Numbered from the stretch's first letter, positions 6,248 through 15,316 are shown. The stretch is DNA of 64,000 nt from Nocardia mangyaensis (GCF_001886715.1 NZ_CP018082.1:5952001-6016000); one strand, 5' to 3'. Numbers and translations are program-made. The notes: generated by a model from the letters alone, not told the origin.

Positions 6248-8530
6248 CTACGCCGGAACGGCTGTCTCGGCCGGTGCGGCGGAGTCGGTCGCCGCCGTCT
6301 CGGGTGCCGTACCGACGATGTCGATCCCGGGCGGATGGAAGAAGCCCGCGAACGGGCCGAAATCACCTTGCTTGTCGCGTATTTCAGCGGAGAAGGGCTG
6401 CAATTGGCCGTCCACGATCACCTCCGGAGTCTCGCTGCTCTCGGTGCCGAAGGCGACAACGAGGGCGGTCCGCTGATCGAACTTCGCGATATCGCCGGTA
6501 ACCAGCTGATACGGATCCCGTGGGTCACCGAGATTCCGCTCTGTCAGCGCTACCGCCGTGTTCTCGTAGGCCGCAAGCGCATCCGTACCCGCGGCATTGT
6601 CGAAGGCGGCATCCAGTGCGGCGTAGACCACCGGCGACACCTCCTGGGGACGACCGTCCGGGAAGATGTAGACCGGCGGTTTGTCGGTATTCGGCCGGAG
6701 CATCGGCTGGGTGCTGGAGACCGATGTGCGCGGCGCCGACGATGTGGTCCCCGCCGGTGTGTTCGTCGCCGAGGTGTTCGTCGCCGAGGTGTTCGCTCCC
6801 GAGGCGGCAGTCTGCTGCTGGCTCGCGGCCGGCTGCGCCGACGGTGGCGGTGCCGCCGGGCCGGTTTGCACGGCTCCCGGAACATCCGGACGGCGATCGG
6901 CGTACGCCGGTTCCTGTTCGATGCCCGCCATGGGATTGTTCCGGTTCTGGTTCAGCAGACTCGACACCAGCGGGGAGATGTCACCCATTCCAGCGTTGGT
7001 CGACGGCGTTGACGAGATCGGTGTCGGTGCTGCTACCGGTGTCGGTGCTGGTGTCGGTGTCGAACTCGGTGTCGGCGGCCTGGTAGACGTCGTGGGCGAA
7101 GCAGGCGAGACAGTGCGCTCGTCGCCGATATCCTCTTGGGTTGCGCGCGGATTGCCGGTGAGACCACTCGTGCCGACCGTGTCCTGTGTGCCGTCGAGAC
7201 CGAAATCGATCGGCTGGAAGGTGCCCCCCTGTGTACCGGCACCATTCTGGTTCTGGTTCTGATTCTGGTTCTGGTTCGGGTAGGGGTAGGGGTAGGGGTA
7301 GGGGGTGCCATGGGGGCCACCCCTTTCGTCGGCATCGGTGTTGCCGGCGTCGCCGGCATCCCCGGAATCCGTATCGTCGGTCCCCGGATCGTCCGCGGTG
7401 AGTTCCTCGACCTGAGTCGCGAGCGTCTGCAGTTCCACGGTCGCGGCGTCCATGATTCCCGTGATGGCGACAAGGTGGTTGTCGATCAGCTGCGTCACGA
7501 ACTCGTCCTCCTCCATCGGGCCTGTCGCACTCTCGATCACCCCCTGCGACAGCAGCAGCGACAGCTGTTGGACATCCATCGGATTCGCGGTGGCGAAGTC
7601 CCGTAACCCGGCGACGGCGCCTTCGAGCTGAGCACGCGAGGCGTCCGAGATTCGAGCCACCTCCTCGAGCAGGACCGACTGCTGCTCCTTGGTGAGCCCG
7701 AGCGCCTCATCCGCGGCGATGAGATCGTCGTACTTCGACTCGAGTTCCTGTGCGCTCGCCACGTAGCTGATGATCGCGGCGCTCGTCGCCCCGGAAACCT
7801 GCTGGACCGAGGAGCTCGCAGGAACGTCGTCCCTGGCACCGCGACCGAATACTTCCCAACTGGTGTAAACACTTTCGGTGAAGTCTTCGTACTTCTTCTC
7901 CCCACCTTCGGACAGCAACTCCAGCCCGTCCGGCCAGTTCGCGCTGGAGCGATCCGGCCCGTAGACATGGGCGGTGTAGCTGCTGTCCACAGTGAGCCGA
8001 CCGGTTTCGATGAGCTTCGACGTGTAGTCGATGACAGGAACAGGGCCGGATTCCTGCGGCGCGAGGTTCAACAAGCGTTCCAGGTCGAGCCCCGACAATC
8101 CCGCTCCGAGAAAGGATCCCGCCCCGCCCCGGAGAAGCACCTGCCTCCCGCGACGCCCAGATTCCTTGGCGAGTGGACGCATAGCACCTCGGACCATGAC
8201 CCCAGGTATCTGAGCTATCCCCTTACCCGCCGTGGAGGTTCCTTCCCGCACAAGACTGTTCCCGATCGCCTTCCATCCGCCCCCCGTGAACACCTTCATG
8301 CCCAGGCTGCCAAGGCTGCCGCCGAGCAAGCCCGACCCCGCGGCAATCCCGGCGTCGGCCCACAGGTCGGTTCCGGTGTTCCCGCGTGCGGCGGACACCC
8401 CGAGACCGACGGCACCACCCAGCAGCGCGGCACCGGCAGGCCCGCCGATGGCGAACCCGGCCGCGCCCGCGACGCCGACGGCGATATCCCCGCCGACACC
8501 GTCGAGAGCGTCGACAAACCAATTGCCCAT
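6248..8530 (-). CDS. Large Gly-zipper / Pro-rich protein B (about 760 aa)
   Basis: Starts MGNWFVDALDGVGG at 8530; the site GGTGAG lies 5 nt upstream. N-terminal glycine-zipper hydrophobic stretches (10-60, 'GFAIGGPAGAALLGGAVGLG') are followed by a helical region of about 200 residues (AQELESKYDDLIAADEALGL, QQSVLLEEVARI), then an acidic linker. Next come four Pro-Tyr repeats running into five Asn-Gln repeats, a Thr/Pro/Ser linker, and a C-terminal domain with 'SPVVYAALDAAFDNAAGTDA', 'YQLVTGDIAKFDQRTALVVAF', 'VIVDGQLQPF' and 'FGPFAGFFHPPGID'. It is a paralogue of the 820-aa product downstream and forms an operon with it. It is preceded by a coupled leader ORF and a palindrome promoter. Function unknown; a secreted substrate is plausible. 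Confidence 0.6.
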   Translation of the reverse strand: MGNWFVDALDGVGGDIAVGVAGAAGFAIGGPAGAALLGGAVGLGVSAARGNTGTDLWADAGIAAGSGLLGGSLGSLGMKVFTGGGWKAIGNSLVREGTSTAGKGIAQIPGVMVRGAMRPLAKESGRRGRQVLLRGGAGSFLGAGLSGLDLERLLNLAPQESGPVPVIDYTSKLIETGRLTVDSSYTAHVYGPDRSSANWPDGLELLSEGGEKKYEDFTESVYTSWEVFGRGARDDVPASSSVQQVSGATSAAIISYVASAQELESKYDDLIAADEALGLTKEQQSVLLEEVARISDASRAQLEGAVAGLRDFATANPMDVQQLSLLLSQGVIESATGPMEEDEFVTQLIDNHLVAITGIMDAATVELQTLATQVEELTADDPGTDDTDSGDAGDAGNTDADERGGPHGTPYPYPYPYPNQNQNQNQNQNGAGTQGGTFQPIDFGLDGTQDTVGTSGLTGNPRATQEDIGDERTVSPASPTTSTRPPTPSSTPTPAPTPVAAPTPISSTPSTNAGMGDISPLVSSLLNQNRNNPMAGIEQEPAYADRRPDVPGAVQTGPAAPPPSAQPAASQQQTAASGANTSATNTSATNTPAGTTSSAPRTSVSSTQPMLRPNTDKPPVYIFPDGRPQEVSPVVYAALDAAFDNAAGTDALAAYENTAVALTERNLGDPRDPYQLVTGDIAKFDQRTALVVAFGTESSETPEVIVDGQLQPFSAEIRDKQGDFGPFAGFFHPPGIDIVGTAPETAATDSAAPAETAVPA

Positions 8531-8534
8531 CTGC

Positions 8535-8594
8535 TCACCCGCCCCGTAGTGACCGGCCGCCGGGCGGCAACGGCAGCGCGGTAGCTCGAGCCAT
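8535..8594 (-). CDS. Leader peptide ORF, 19 aa
   Basis: ATG at 8594, with CAGGAA 6 nt upstream, reads MARATALPLPPGGRSLRGG. Its TGA (8535-8537) lies inside the ribosome-binding region of the next gene, 4 nt before the ATG at 8530. Termination here would put ribosomes on the start of protein B. The 5' end of this leader matches the leader at 69-98. Confidence 0.5.
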   Translation of the reverse strand: MARATALPLPPGGRSLRGG

Positions 8595-8708
8595 CGACAG
8601 TTCCTGATCCGTCCCGTGGAGGACACTTTCGACCGCATAGTCAGGGTCGGCACGAAACTCACGCGACCGATCCCGGCTACACCACTGACTTCCTTTCCGG
8701 ACCACCCC

Positions 8709-8735
8709 ATTGTCGAACATCCCCAGTTCTGGGAA
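8709..8735 (-). promoter_or_regulatory. Leftward palindrome promoter of the Gly/Pro-rich operon
   Basis: TCCCCA-GTTC-TGGGAA (8720-8735), 5 nt, then GACAAT on the minus strand (8709-8714). The run from CCCCATTGTCGAA through the palindrome to GGGAACGCCG is nearly the same as at 181-216. It lies between the divergent operon at 8530 and the YdcF-like gene at 8910. Confidence 0.65.
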
Positions 8736-8909
8736 CGCCGGTCATGGGCCCCCGAACGGCGGCGGGCGCGAGCGCGCCGGACCTGCTGCCGAGCAGCTCG
8801 GACAGCGGAACCCGGTGTATTCCTTTCCGCGATCCGTACCAGCTCGAACCCTCTCCACTGCTTGCCGTCTCACCTATCGTGGGCCGTAGGTCGACTCGCG
8901 GAAGGACGG

Positions 8910-9890
8910 ATGACCGTGTCGTTGAGGCCAGGTGCCGGCGATGCCGCGGCCGCCGCGGGACGCCAGATCGCCGAGCGGGCCTCGCGAGCGCTCACCGCGG
9001 GCGGATCCGGCATCGGCAGAAGCTGGCACGGCGTGGCGAGGATGCCTCGGGAAGCCGCCGGTGTGTTGGTCCATACCGACCGCAGCACCGCGATTCCGAT
9101 TGATTCCGCTGGGCAGGCCTTGATCCGCGACGATCAGCTGATCGGGGGGCGTAGCCAGGCCGTATACGCCGACTGGCTACGGAACCTGAAAGCCCGGGGT
9201 GTGGATTCCGACCGGGCGATATCCGATCTGGGAACCGTCTGGGACTTCCTGCGGCGTGACCCCAAGTGGGCCTTCGATACCCGACGGCCGTACGGCGGCG
9301 TGGTGATGTTCGGCAGCCCGGACAGCGGAGGTTCGGCGGTCCTGGCCAACTTCATCCGTACCCGCGGTCTAGAGGACACTCCGGTCGTGTTCTCCGGTTA
9401 CGCGGACCCGGGTAAGGGCGCGCGAATTCCCGAGGCTGTCCGGTTCAGGAGAGAGGCCGAGCAAGTGGGGCTGGGTTCGCGTCGGGTCCTCGAGGACCAT
9501 GCGGCTCGCAATACCGGTGAGAACGTCGCCAACTCCCTGGCGTTGCTGCGCGAGCAGGGGCAGGATGTCCGATCGATCGTCGGCGTGTGCACACCCCAGC
9601 ACGCTCGCCGGGTATGGGGCACGATCATGAAGCAGGGCCCCGACGTGGAGCATGCGGCCATAGTCTCTGCCGATGTCTCCGTGGACAACTACCTGCACTA
9701 CGGGCTGCGCGACGATCGTTCGCAGATGACGCCACCGGATGACATCACCTCGGCGATCCTGGGCGAGATCAAACGCTTGGACGACTATCCGGCCGAAGGC
9801 CACATCGTGGCGCAGGAGGTGCCGAATGATGTGCGTGCCGCCTACGACAGGCTGGGCGAGGTATTCCGCCCCTCCGAGCGCAGGTTCTGA
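8910..9890 (+). CDS. YdcF/DUF218-family protein
   Basis: 326 aa from ATG 8910 (GAAGGACGG upstream). The core is a DUF218 (ElyC/SanA/YdcF) Rossmann-like domain: 'GVVMFGSPDSGGSAVLANFIRTRG' near residue 130, the conserved 'E..ARNTGENVANSLALL' motif near 205, and 'VGVCTPQHARRVWGTI' near 235. Family members act in envelope or small-metabolite functions, mostly undefined. No signal peptide is seen, so a cytoplasmic YdcF-type role is more likely than a SanA/ElyC-type membrane role. It is divergent from the Gly/Pro-rich operon, sharing a 380-nt intergenic region with the palindrome promoter. Confidence 0.75.
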   Translation: MTVSLRPGAGDAAAAAGRQIAERASRALTAGGSGIGRSWHGVARMPREAAGVLVHTDRSTAIPIDSAGQALIRDDQLIGGRSQAVYADWLRNLKARGVDSDRAISDLGTVWDFLRRDPKWAFDTRRPYGGVVMFGSPDSGGSAVLANFIRTRGLEDTPVVFSGYADPGKGARIPEAVRFRREAEQVGLGSRRVLEDHAARNTGENVANSLALLREQGQDVRSIVGVCTPQHARRVWGTIMKQGPDVEHAAIVSADVSVDNYLHYGLRDDRSQMTPPDDITSAILGEIKRLDDYPAEGHIVAQEVPNDVRAAYDRLGEVFRPSERRF

Positions 9891-9983
9891 CGCGGCCGCG
9901 CCACGGCCGAGGCCGATCCGGTTCACCGCGCGATGTCGAACAGCTACGGACAGCCGTCCACCGCGTCAGGGACCCCACGGGTG

Positions 9984-9999
9984 GTCCCACTCGTGGGAA
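9984..9999. promoter_or_regulatory. Palindrome GTCCCA-CTCG-TGGGAA
   Basis: Same 6-4-6 palindrome as the other sites, in the 261-nt region between the YdcF-like gene and the epoxide-hydrolase-like gene. No -10-like hexamer is at the 5-nt spacing in either direction. It may be a repressor-type site for the gene at 10152, or a chance match helped by the flanking TGGGACC. Confidence 0.35.
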
Positions 10000-10151
10000 G
10001 GCCGTTCTGGGACCGGTTCGAATCACCGCCGTAGCCTCGAACCACAGCGGTTCGCTGACAAGCGCAGGAGAACCTCGCCCGGTGTAGCCGAACCGGCGGT
10101 TCGAGTCACACCGACGACCGGGCGGGACCGCCGACCATCAGGAGCCCGAGC

Positions 10152-11054
10152 ATGCCCGCCGACAACGACCGCTACCCGCCGCAGGACACACCGGCCGTGG
10201 TGTGGCAACACCGCTCTGTGCTGGCGAACGGCATACGTTTCCATCTGGTGGAGGCCGGCTCCGGTCCACTGGTCGTGCTGCTCCATGGGTTTCCGCAATC
10301 CTGGTATTCCTGGCGGCATCAGATTCCGGCCTTGGCACAACACTTTCGGGTGGTGGCCGTGGACATGCGTGGCTACGGTGGGACCGACCGGCCCGCTGCT
10401 GTCGCGGACTATCGCATCACGGCGCTCACTGCGGATGTCGCGGCGCTGATCCACGCGCTCGGGGAGCAGACAGCGCATGTCGTCGGCCACGATTGGGGCG
10501 GGATCGTGGCCTGGGCATTCGCGGTGCGCTATCCGGAGATGGTCGACCGGCTCGGACTACTCAACTACCCCGATCCGGTGCTGTTCGCGAAGGCGCTGCG
10601 GAGCAACCCGCGCCAGCTGATGCGCAGCTGGTACATGTTCTTCTTCCAATTGCCGTGGTTGCCCGAACTGACCATGCGCCGGCGAGAAGGTATCCCCCTG
10701 GTCTCAGCGATGTTTCGCGACATGGCAGTGTGTCCGGGAACGTTCACCGAAGCCGACCTCACCGAGTACCGGCGCAACATCCTCGCTCCCGGCGCCGCGT
10801 CCGCCATGATCAACTACTACCGGGCGGCCTTCCGGTACTTCCGCACTCTGCACCGCACCGATCCGGTCACCGTGCCCACGATGGTCGTCTGGGCCGAGAA
10901 CGACATCGCCCTCGGGAACGAGTTGACGCGCGATCTACCCGTCCGCTTTTCCGGACCATTCCGCATCGAATACGTCCCCGACTCCTCACATTGGGTACAC
11001 GAGGAGCACCCGGCCCTGGTCAGCCGCCTGTTGTCGGAGCACCTCCGGGCGTGA
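10152..11054 (+). CDS. Alpha/beta hydrolase, epoxide-hydrolase type
   Basis: 300 aa. The oxyanion motif HGFPQSWYSWR is near residue 45, the nucleophile elbow VVGHDWGG (Asp nucleophile) near 115, the acid probably in VVWAENDIAL near 245, and the His in SSHWVHEEHP near 285. An Asp rather than Ser nucleophile, followed by WGG, fits soluble epoxide hydrolases and haloalkane dehalogenase relatives. The cytoplasmic enzyme would add water to an epoxide through an ester intermediate. It sits 90 nt from the convergent terpene cyclase gene, so a role on an epoxidised terpenoid made by the FAD monooxygenase is attractive but unproven. No strong ribosome site precedes ATG 10152. Confidence 0.85.
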   Translation: MPADNDRYPPQDTPAVVWQHRSVLANGIRFHLVEAGSGPLVVLLHGFPQSWYSWRHQIPALAQHFRVVAVDMRGYGGTDRPAAVADYRITALTADVAALIHALGEQTAHVVGHDWGGIVAWAFAVRYPEMVDRLGLLNYPDPVLFAKALRSNPRQLMRSWYMFFFQLPWLPELTMRRREGIPLVSAMFRDMAVCPGTFTEADLTEYRRNILAPGAASAMINYYRAAFRYFRTLHRTDPVTVPTMVVWAENDIALGNELTRDLPVRFSGPFRIEYVPDSSHWVHEEHPALVSRLLSEHLRA

Positions 11055-11144
11055 GATCACACCGGGCACAGCATGGGTCCGGTACCGACGTGGGCGCGCG
11101 CCGACTCGCCGAAATCGCCGGCGGCGGTGGGGTTCCGGACCCAC

Positions 11145-12260
11145 TCAGCGCTCAATCGTCGCCCACCACCATGCGATCTCCGGATAGGGAGGTGGCGTGA
11201 GGTTTTCGGGATCCCACAGGGACGGGGCATCCGAAACCACCAATTCGGGAGGGGTGAAGCCCGTGGCACGATCTCCACGATCGACCTGGTGGTAGCGGGC
11301 GGTTGTACTTGCCCAGCCGACCGCGGCGGGTATCCAGTTCGGGAGGTCACCGGCCAGCAGTACGACATCTGGGCGAGGGTCGGTCAGAAGTTGTTCTCGC
11401 AGGCGCACTACCAGGGCGACCAGCCGTTCGTAGAGTTGCCACCCTGTGACCAGGCACTCGGCCGTATCGAGGCCCTCGGCGTGCGCCAGGACGGAGTACA
11501 AGTTCGTCGCGGCGGTGCCGGTGGCAAGTTCTTTGGCGATGCTGAACAGGTCGTTGAGTAGCGCGCACGAGAACATGACGGCCTCCGCGAATGCCCGCAC
11601 CGCCGGGTCACCGAGCTGCCACGCGTCGAGGCCGCGGCACCCCGCGGCGGCCGCGGTGAACGGAATCAGCGTACCGACACCGGAATTGACCCACCGCATG
11701 CGAAGGTACTCGCCGACCCCGGGCCGGGTCTCGCGCCGGCGTACGGCGGAATACCACAGCTGGCCGTTCAGCCAGACGGCGTTCTCATGCTGGAGGGCTG
11801 CGAAGCACGGTGTGCCGAGAACTGCCACGAACTGTGCCCGCAGATCGCGTAGCGCGGCCGCCCACAGGTCACCGCGTGGTAGCGGCGCGGTGGGGGCCGC
11901 GAACAGGGCGCGGTCGAGTTCACCGGCATGCGCGGCGATCCGCGGCAGATCATCGGCGAGGGTGTCCCAGTAGTCGTCCAGGAGCGCACCCCAGTAGAAG
12001 TATCTGGTGGCGGCTACCACCAAGTCCTCGGATGCGGTGGGCAGCGCGGACGTCATGCCGACGGCTGCGTCCATTCTCATCGAAGCCCCGGCCGGCCGCC
12101 ACAGACCCTGTTCCCGACACCATTCGACGGCCTGCCGTTCGATATCGTCGACGTCGAATGGATTGTCCGGAAGGGCAATCGGGCAGTACACCGTCAACTC
12201 TCGCGGCACCAGTTCGGCGGCGCGAGCGACGTCTATACCAGCAGCCGGAGAACTGCTCAT
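11145..12260 (-). CDS. Class I terpene cyclase
   Basis: 371 aa. It carries the Asp-rich metal motif DDYWD (about residue 95-99) and the NSE triad as NDLFSIAKE (about 236-244), both needed to bind Mg and ionise a prenyl diphosphate. A Trp/Tyr-rich C-terminus (ARYHQVD, W-W-W) is also typical of bacterial terpene synthases. The substrate is probably the product of the adjacent polyprenyl synthase; chain length cannot be read from sequence here. ATG 12260 has GAGAGGAAG upstream. The alternative ATG at 12281 overlaps the polyprenyl synthase stop as ATGA but lacks a ribosome site. It is the third gene of a minus-strand operon with the synthase and an FAD oxygenase. Confidence 0.88.
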   Translation of the reverse strand: MSSSPAAGIDVARAAELVPRELTVYCPIALPDNPFDVDDIERQAVEWCREQGLWRPAGASMRMDAAVGMTSALPTASEDLVVAATRYFYWGALLDDYWDTLADDLPRIAAHAGELDRALFAAPTAPLPRGDLWAAALRDLRAQFVAVLGTPCFAALQHENAVWLNGQLWYSAVRRRETRPGVGEYLRMRWVNSGVGTLIPFTAAAAGCRGLDAWQLGDPAVRAFAEAVMFSCALLNDLFSIAKELATGTAATNLYSVLAHAEGLDTAECLVTGWQLYERLVALVVRLREQLLTDPRPDVVLLAGDLPNWIPAAVGWASTTARYHQVDRGDRATGFTPPELVVSDAPSLWDPENLTPPPYPEIAWWWATIER

Positions 12261-12277
12261 GGCTTCCTCTCGGGTGG

Positions 12278-13330
12278 TCATGCTTCGCGATCGCGCACAA
12301 GGTCGGCCAAAGCGATGAGCTGCGCGCGTCCGTCGGTGGTCGGATGTGCCGCGGCGAGATGGCCGAGAGAGAGCTCGACCTGTCGTCGGCCGTAATCGGT
12401 CGCCCAGTGCCGCGCACCGGTCAGCTCGACCAGCTCGGCGGCACGCTCGACGAGTTCATCGGCCAGCGGATGATCCAAGCGGTAGAGCTCGGCCAGCTCG
12501 GTCGACTCCGGTGTGCCCGCGGTCAACGCGTACACGACGGGCAGGCTCTTCTTCCGCCGCCGCAGATCCGCAAGAACGGGCTTCCCGGTGATGTCGGAGA
12601 CACCCCAGATCCCGAGACAATCGTCGACTACCTGGAAGGCGATCCCCAGATGCCGGCCGAAACACCCCATGGCGCTGATCTGTTCGGGCGACCCGTCACC
12701 GTATCGAGCACCGAGTGCGCACGCGGCTTCGATCAGGGCTCCGGTCTTGTCCGCGATCATCGCCGTGCACTGGTCCAACGACACGTCGCGACTCGACTCG
12801 AACGCGGTATCGGCCATCTCTCCTGCGATAAGCCGCTGAATGGCATCGAGAAACCCGGCCGTCGCATCGGCGACGTGCCGGTGCGATCCCTCCAACAGGG
12901 CCCGCACCGACGCCGCCAACAGCGCGTCACCGACAAGCATTGCCGTGGGGGCGTCGTAGGCCGCCCACACCGCGGGCCGGTGCCGGCGCAGAGCATCGTC
13001 ATCGATCAGATCGTCCTGGATCAATGAGGCATTGTGCACCAGCTCGACCGCCGTCGCCGCGGGCACTGCCGCAGCGGCTGTACCGCCGACCGCTCGGGCA
13101 CACGCCAGCACAAGTGCCGCACGCACACCCTTACCCCAGCTACGTTCCGCACCGGATGCACCGTCACCGTCGAGATCCGACCAACCGAAATGGTAGGTGG
13201 CAACCTCCCGAACAGCCTCGGGCAGTTCACCGACCGCGGCGCGCAGAGCCGGGCCGACGGTCATCCGGGCCTGGTCGAGCAGATCGCCGACGCGCCCTTC
13301 GGGTGGCACGGAGACCGTGTGCGTAGTCAT
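12278..13330 (-). CDS. Polyprenyl diphosphate synthase (GGPP-synthase type)
   Basis: 350 aa. The first Asp-rich motif is DDLID (106-110), preceded by ELVHNASLIQ. The second is DDCLG (236-240), where the usual last Asp is replaced by Gly, as in many actinobacterial members that read DDxLGIWG. KTGALIEAACALGA and the Lys/Arg-rich 'DLRRRKKSLPVVYAL' diphosphate region are present. It condenses isopentenyl diphosphate with allylic diphosphates in the cytoplasm. The start ATGACT has AGGAG 8 nt upstream and overlaps the oxygenase stop as ATGA, so translation is coupled. It most likely supplies the neighbouring cyclase. Confidence 0.88.
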   Translation of the reverse strand: MTTHTVSVPPEGRVGDLLDQARMTVGPALRAAVGELPEAVREVATYHFGWSDLDGDGASGAERSWGKGVRAALVLACARAVGGTAAAAVPAATAVELVHNASLIQDDLIDDDALRRHRPAVWAAYDAPTAMLVGDALLAASVRALLEGSHRHVADATAGFLDAIQRLIAGEMADTAFESSRDVSLDQCTAMIADKTGALIEAACALGARYGDGSPEQISAMGCFGRHLGIAFQVVDDCLGIWGVSDITGKPVLADLRRRKKSLPVVYALTAGTPESTELAELYRLDHPLADELVERAAELVELTGARHWATDYGRRQVELSLGHLAAAHPTTDGRAQLIALADLVRDREA

Positions 13331-14817
13331 CGGAGAACTCCTGTTCGGCTGCTCACGACCAGGCCGCGCATCGCCGAGAAGTCAGTCTCCGGCGGTGGCA
13401 GTTCGGCAGGGACCGTTGGCGGTACGCGCGTGAGCCGCAGCAGCTTCTTCGCGCCGTAGAGACCCAGCCCGCCGAGCACCCGCGGATTGGTGAGGAATCC
13501 CGGCAAGGACTCCCGCACATTGATGAGCCGGTTGAAGTGGAGGTCGACCGCACTGTCCTGCCACACCGCCTCCGCGAAGAACTGGAAGGCCGGCCAGTTG
13601 ATCCGACGCAGCAGTGTCTTGTGCGGTCCGTCGATGATCGCCGCGGTGCCACGAGCGTGCGCGTAGCCTCGGTCACGCGTAATCGCCAGCGTCCATGGAC
13701 GTTTCAGGAAGCGAGCCTGCTCCGCGAAGAACTCTGCCGGGAACTCCGCGGCGACCGGGTCGATACGCTCAGCGAGCCGGTGCAGGATCAGACCCGATAC
13801 GGCCGCGGACGACATCCCCTGGCCGTAGATCGGATTGAACGCGCCGACCGCGTCACCTACCGCGACGAAACCCCTTGGCGGCGAAGGCAACCGATCGAAT
13901 CGGCGCCATATATTGCGCGTCGACCGGGTCTGGTGCACGCCGGACAGCGGCTGCGCCGCGTCGAGAACCCGGCCGAACTCCTTCGACCTGGTCTGCCGAG
14001 CCAACCGTTCGAACGACTCGGCATCCGAAGGCATCGGCAGCCCCCACGACGCCATCATCGCAATGATCCGGTTGCCCTCGATCGGGAAGACGATGCACAG
14101 ATACTGGTGCGATTGCGCCGCTCGCGGATCGGAATCCGGCAGCACCATCATCCATTTCCACCAGGAGATCGGTTCGTCCGGTAGCTGATACCAGCGTGAG
14201 GAGTAGCTGACCTTCGCATCGAGTGTCAGTTCATCGACCTCGTAGCCCAGTTGCCGCATCCAGTTGCCGCCCTGGCTACCGCGTCCTGCCGCATCGACGA
14301 CGAGATCGGCCCGGAGTTCACCGCCGGCCGGAGAACCGGATTCGAGGTAGGACACACCGGTGACGCTCGTCTGCGCCCCCGCTCCGTCGGACAGTAGCCC
14401 GACGACCCGCACACCTTCCCGGAAGGTCACTCCCGGTTCACGCAGCAGCAGTTGCCGCATGGTCGCTTCGAGCATCGGCCGGGACGCGAAGAGCGTCGAC
14501 GTCGACGTACGGGCCCGCGGCATCCACCCGGTCGCAAAGCAGGCCGCGGCGTCATATCCTGGATCCAGACGCGCACCGCCCCGAGCGAGCAGAAGATCGG
14601 TGAAGCCGGGAAACAGCGTTTCGGCTGCCTCCCGGCCGACGTCGAGCAGAAAATGGTTGTGCCAGGCTTGTGGCGTGCCACGGCGACCCTCAGCGCCCTG
14701 GGGAAGCCGGTCCTGTTCGAGTATCGTCACCCGGTCGAACCGCCCACGCAGCGCCTGTGCGGCGCACATTCCGGCGACACTTCCCCCGATGACAATCGCA
14801 TGCCCCGAACCAGTCAT
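13327..14817 (-). CDS. FAD-dependent monooxygenase
   Basis: About 496 aa from ATG 14817 (GAGAGG 9 nt upstream). The N-terminal dinucleotide fold reads 'AIVIGGSVAGMCAAQALRGR' ending in an acidic strand TILEQD. The second FAD motif is 'GFVAVGDAVGAFNPIYGQGMSSA' near residue 300. The TWK-like GG-reductase and squalene-epoxidase subfamilies share these, and 'NPIYGQGM' is typical of the geranylgeranyl-reductase/halogenase-like group. The substrate is unknown; in this operon, oxidation of a terpenoid is the simplest reading, with the hydrolase at 10152 possibly opening an epoxide. It is the first gene of the operon. Confidence 0.85.
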   Translation of the reverse strand: MTGSGHAIVIGGSVAGMCAAQALRGRFDRVTILEQDRLPQGAEGRRGTPQAWHNHFLLDVGREAAETLFPGFTDLLLARGGARLDPGYDAAACFATGWMPRARTSTSTLFASRPMLEATMRQLLLREPGVTFREGVRVVGLLSDGAGAQTSVTGVSYLESGSPAGGELRADLVVDAAGRGSQGGNWMRQLGYEVDELTLDAKVSYSSRWYQLPDEPISWWKWMMVLPDSDPRAAQSHQYLCIVFPIEGNRIIAMMASWGLPMPSDAESFERLARQTRSKEFGRVLDAAQPLSGVHQTRSTRNIWRRFDRLPSPPRGFVAVGDAVGAFNPIYGQGMSSAAVSGLILHRLAERIDPVAAEFPAEFFAEQARFLKRPWTLAITRDRGYAHARGTAAIIDGPHKTLLRRINWPAFQFFAEAVWQDSAVDLHFNRLINVRESLPGFLTNPRVLGGLGLYGAKKLLRLTRVPPTVPAELPPPETDFSAMRGLVVSSRTGVLR

Positions 14818-15290
14818 CGTTTCGAACCTCTCGATATTTCGTTCGGGCCGCTGTGCCACGAATCAGTCCCTACCGGGCCACACGATTACTCGAGCGCGAC
14901 CGACGACACCGTCGGTCCGATCTATCGGAGTATTCAGCCGCCATATTTCGATTCAGCGGGACAATTCATCGACTACTTTCCGCAGCCATCCCGCGATCGC
15001 CGTCAGGTTACCGACCGGATCACACCACCGCGACCGCTACCGGTAGGACACACCAAGATTTGTGCCGAAAGTACCATCATCGAGCTTTTGGATGTGCAGT
15101 CGGAACAATTTCCTGGTCGACGATAATCGGCCCCTCACCTCGACAGAGGGCCGCGAACTCGCCCAGATCAGGGGCGTAGCAAGCAGCCGGTGTGGGTGCG
15201 GCGCGCGATCGTGGTGGTGACCTCGGGTCGGCACCAACCGGTGGGATTGATCGCGGAGCTGATGCAAGTCGAGAAGGGCATGGACGAATG
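14818..15290. other. Intergenic region upstream of the terpenoid operon
   Basis: About 470 nt without a supported gene. It should hold the leftward promoter of the oxygenase operon; no convincing -35/-10 pair stood out. The right end merges with the palindrome promoter at 15291. Confidence 0.45.
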
Positions 15291-15316
15291 TTCCCATCGG
15301 TGGGAAATCATTGTAG
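15291..15316 (+). promoter_or_regulatory. Rightward palindrome promoter (perfect TTCCCA-N4-TGGGAA)
   Basis: TTCCCA-TCGG-TGGGAA at 15291-15306 is the only perfect 6-4-6 match. Five nt later comes TGTAGT, a weak -10-like hexamer in the expected position. The gene at 15409 follows in the same direction. A second -10 candidate, GATACT, lies further down at about 15334. Confidence 0.5.

Noticed and set aside
10005..10030. TTCGAAT sequence resembling a tRNA T-loop
   Set aside because: Flanking bases do not form a T-stem, and no acceptor or anticodon arm could be drawn.
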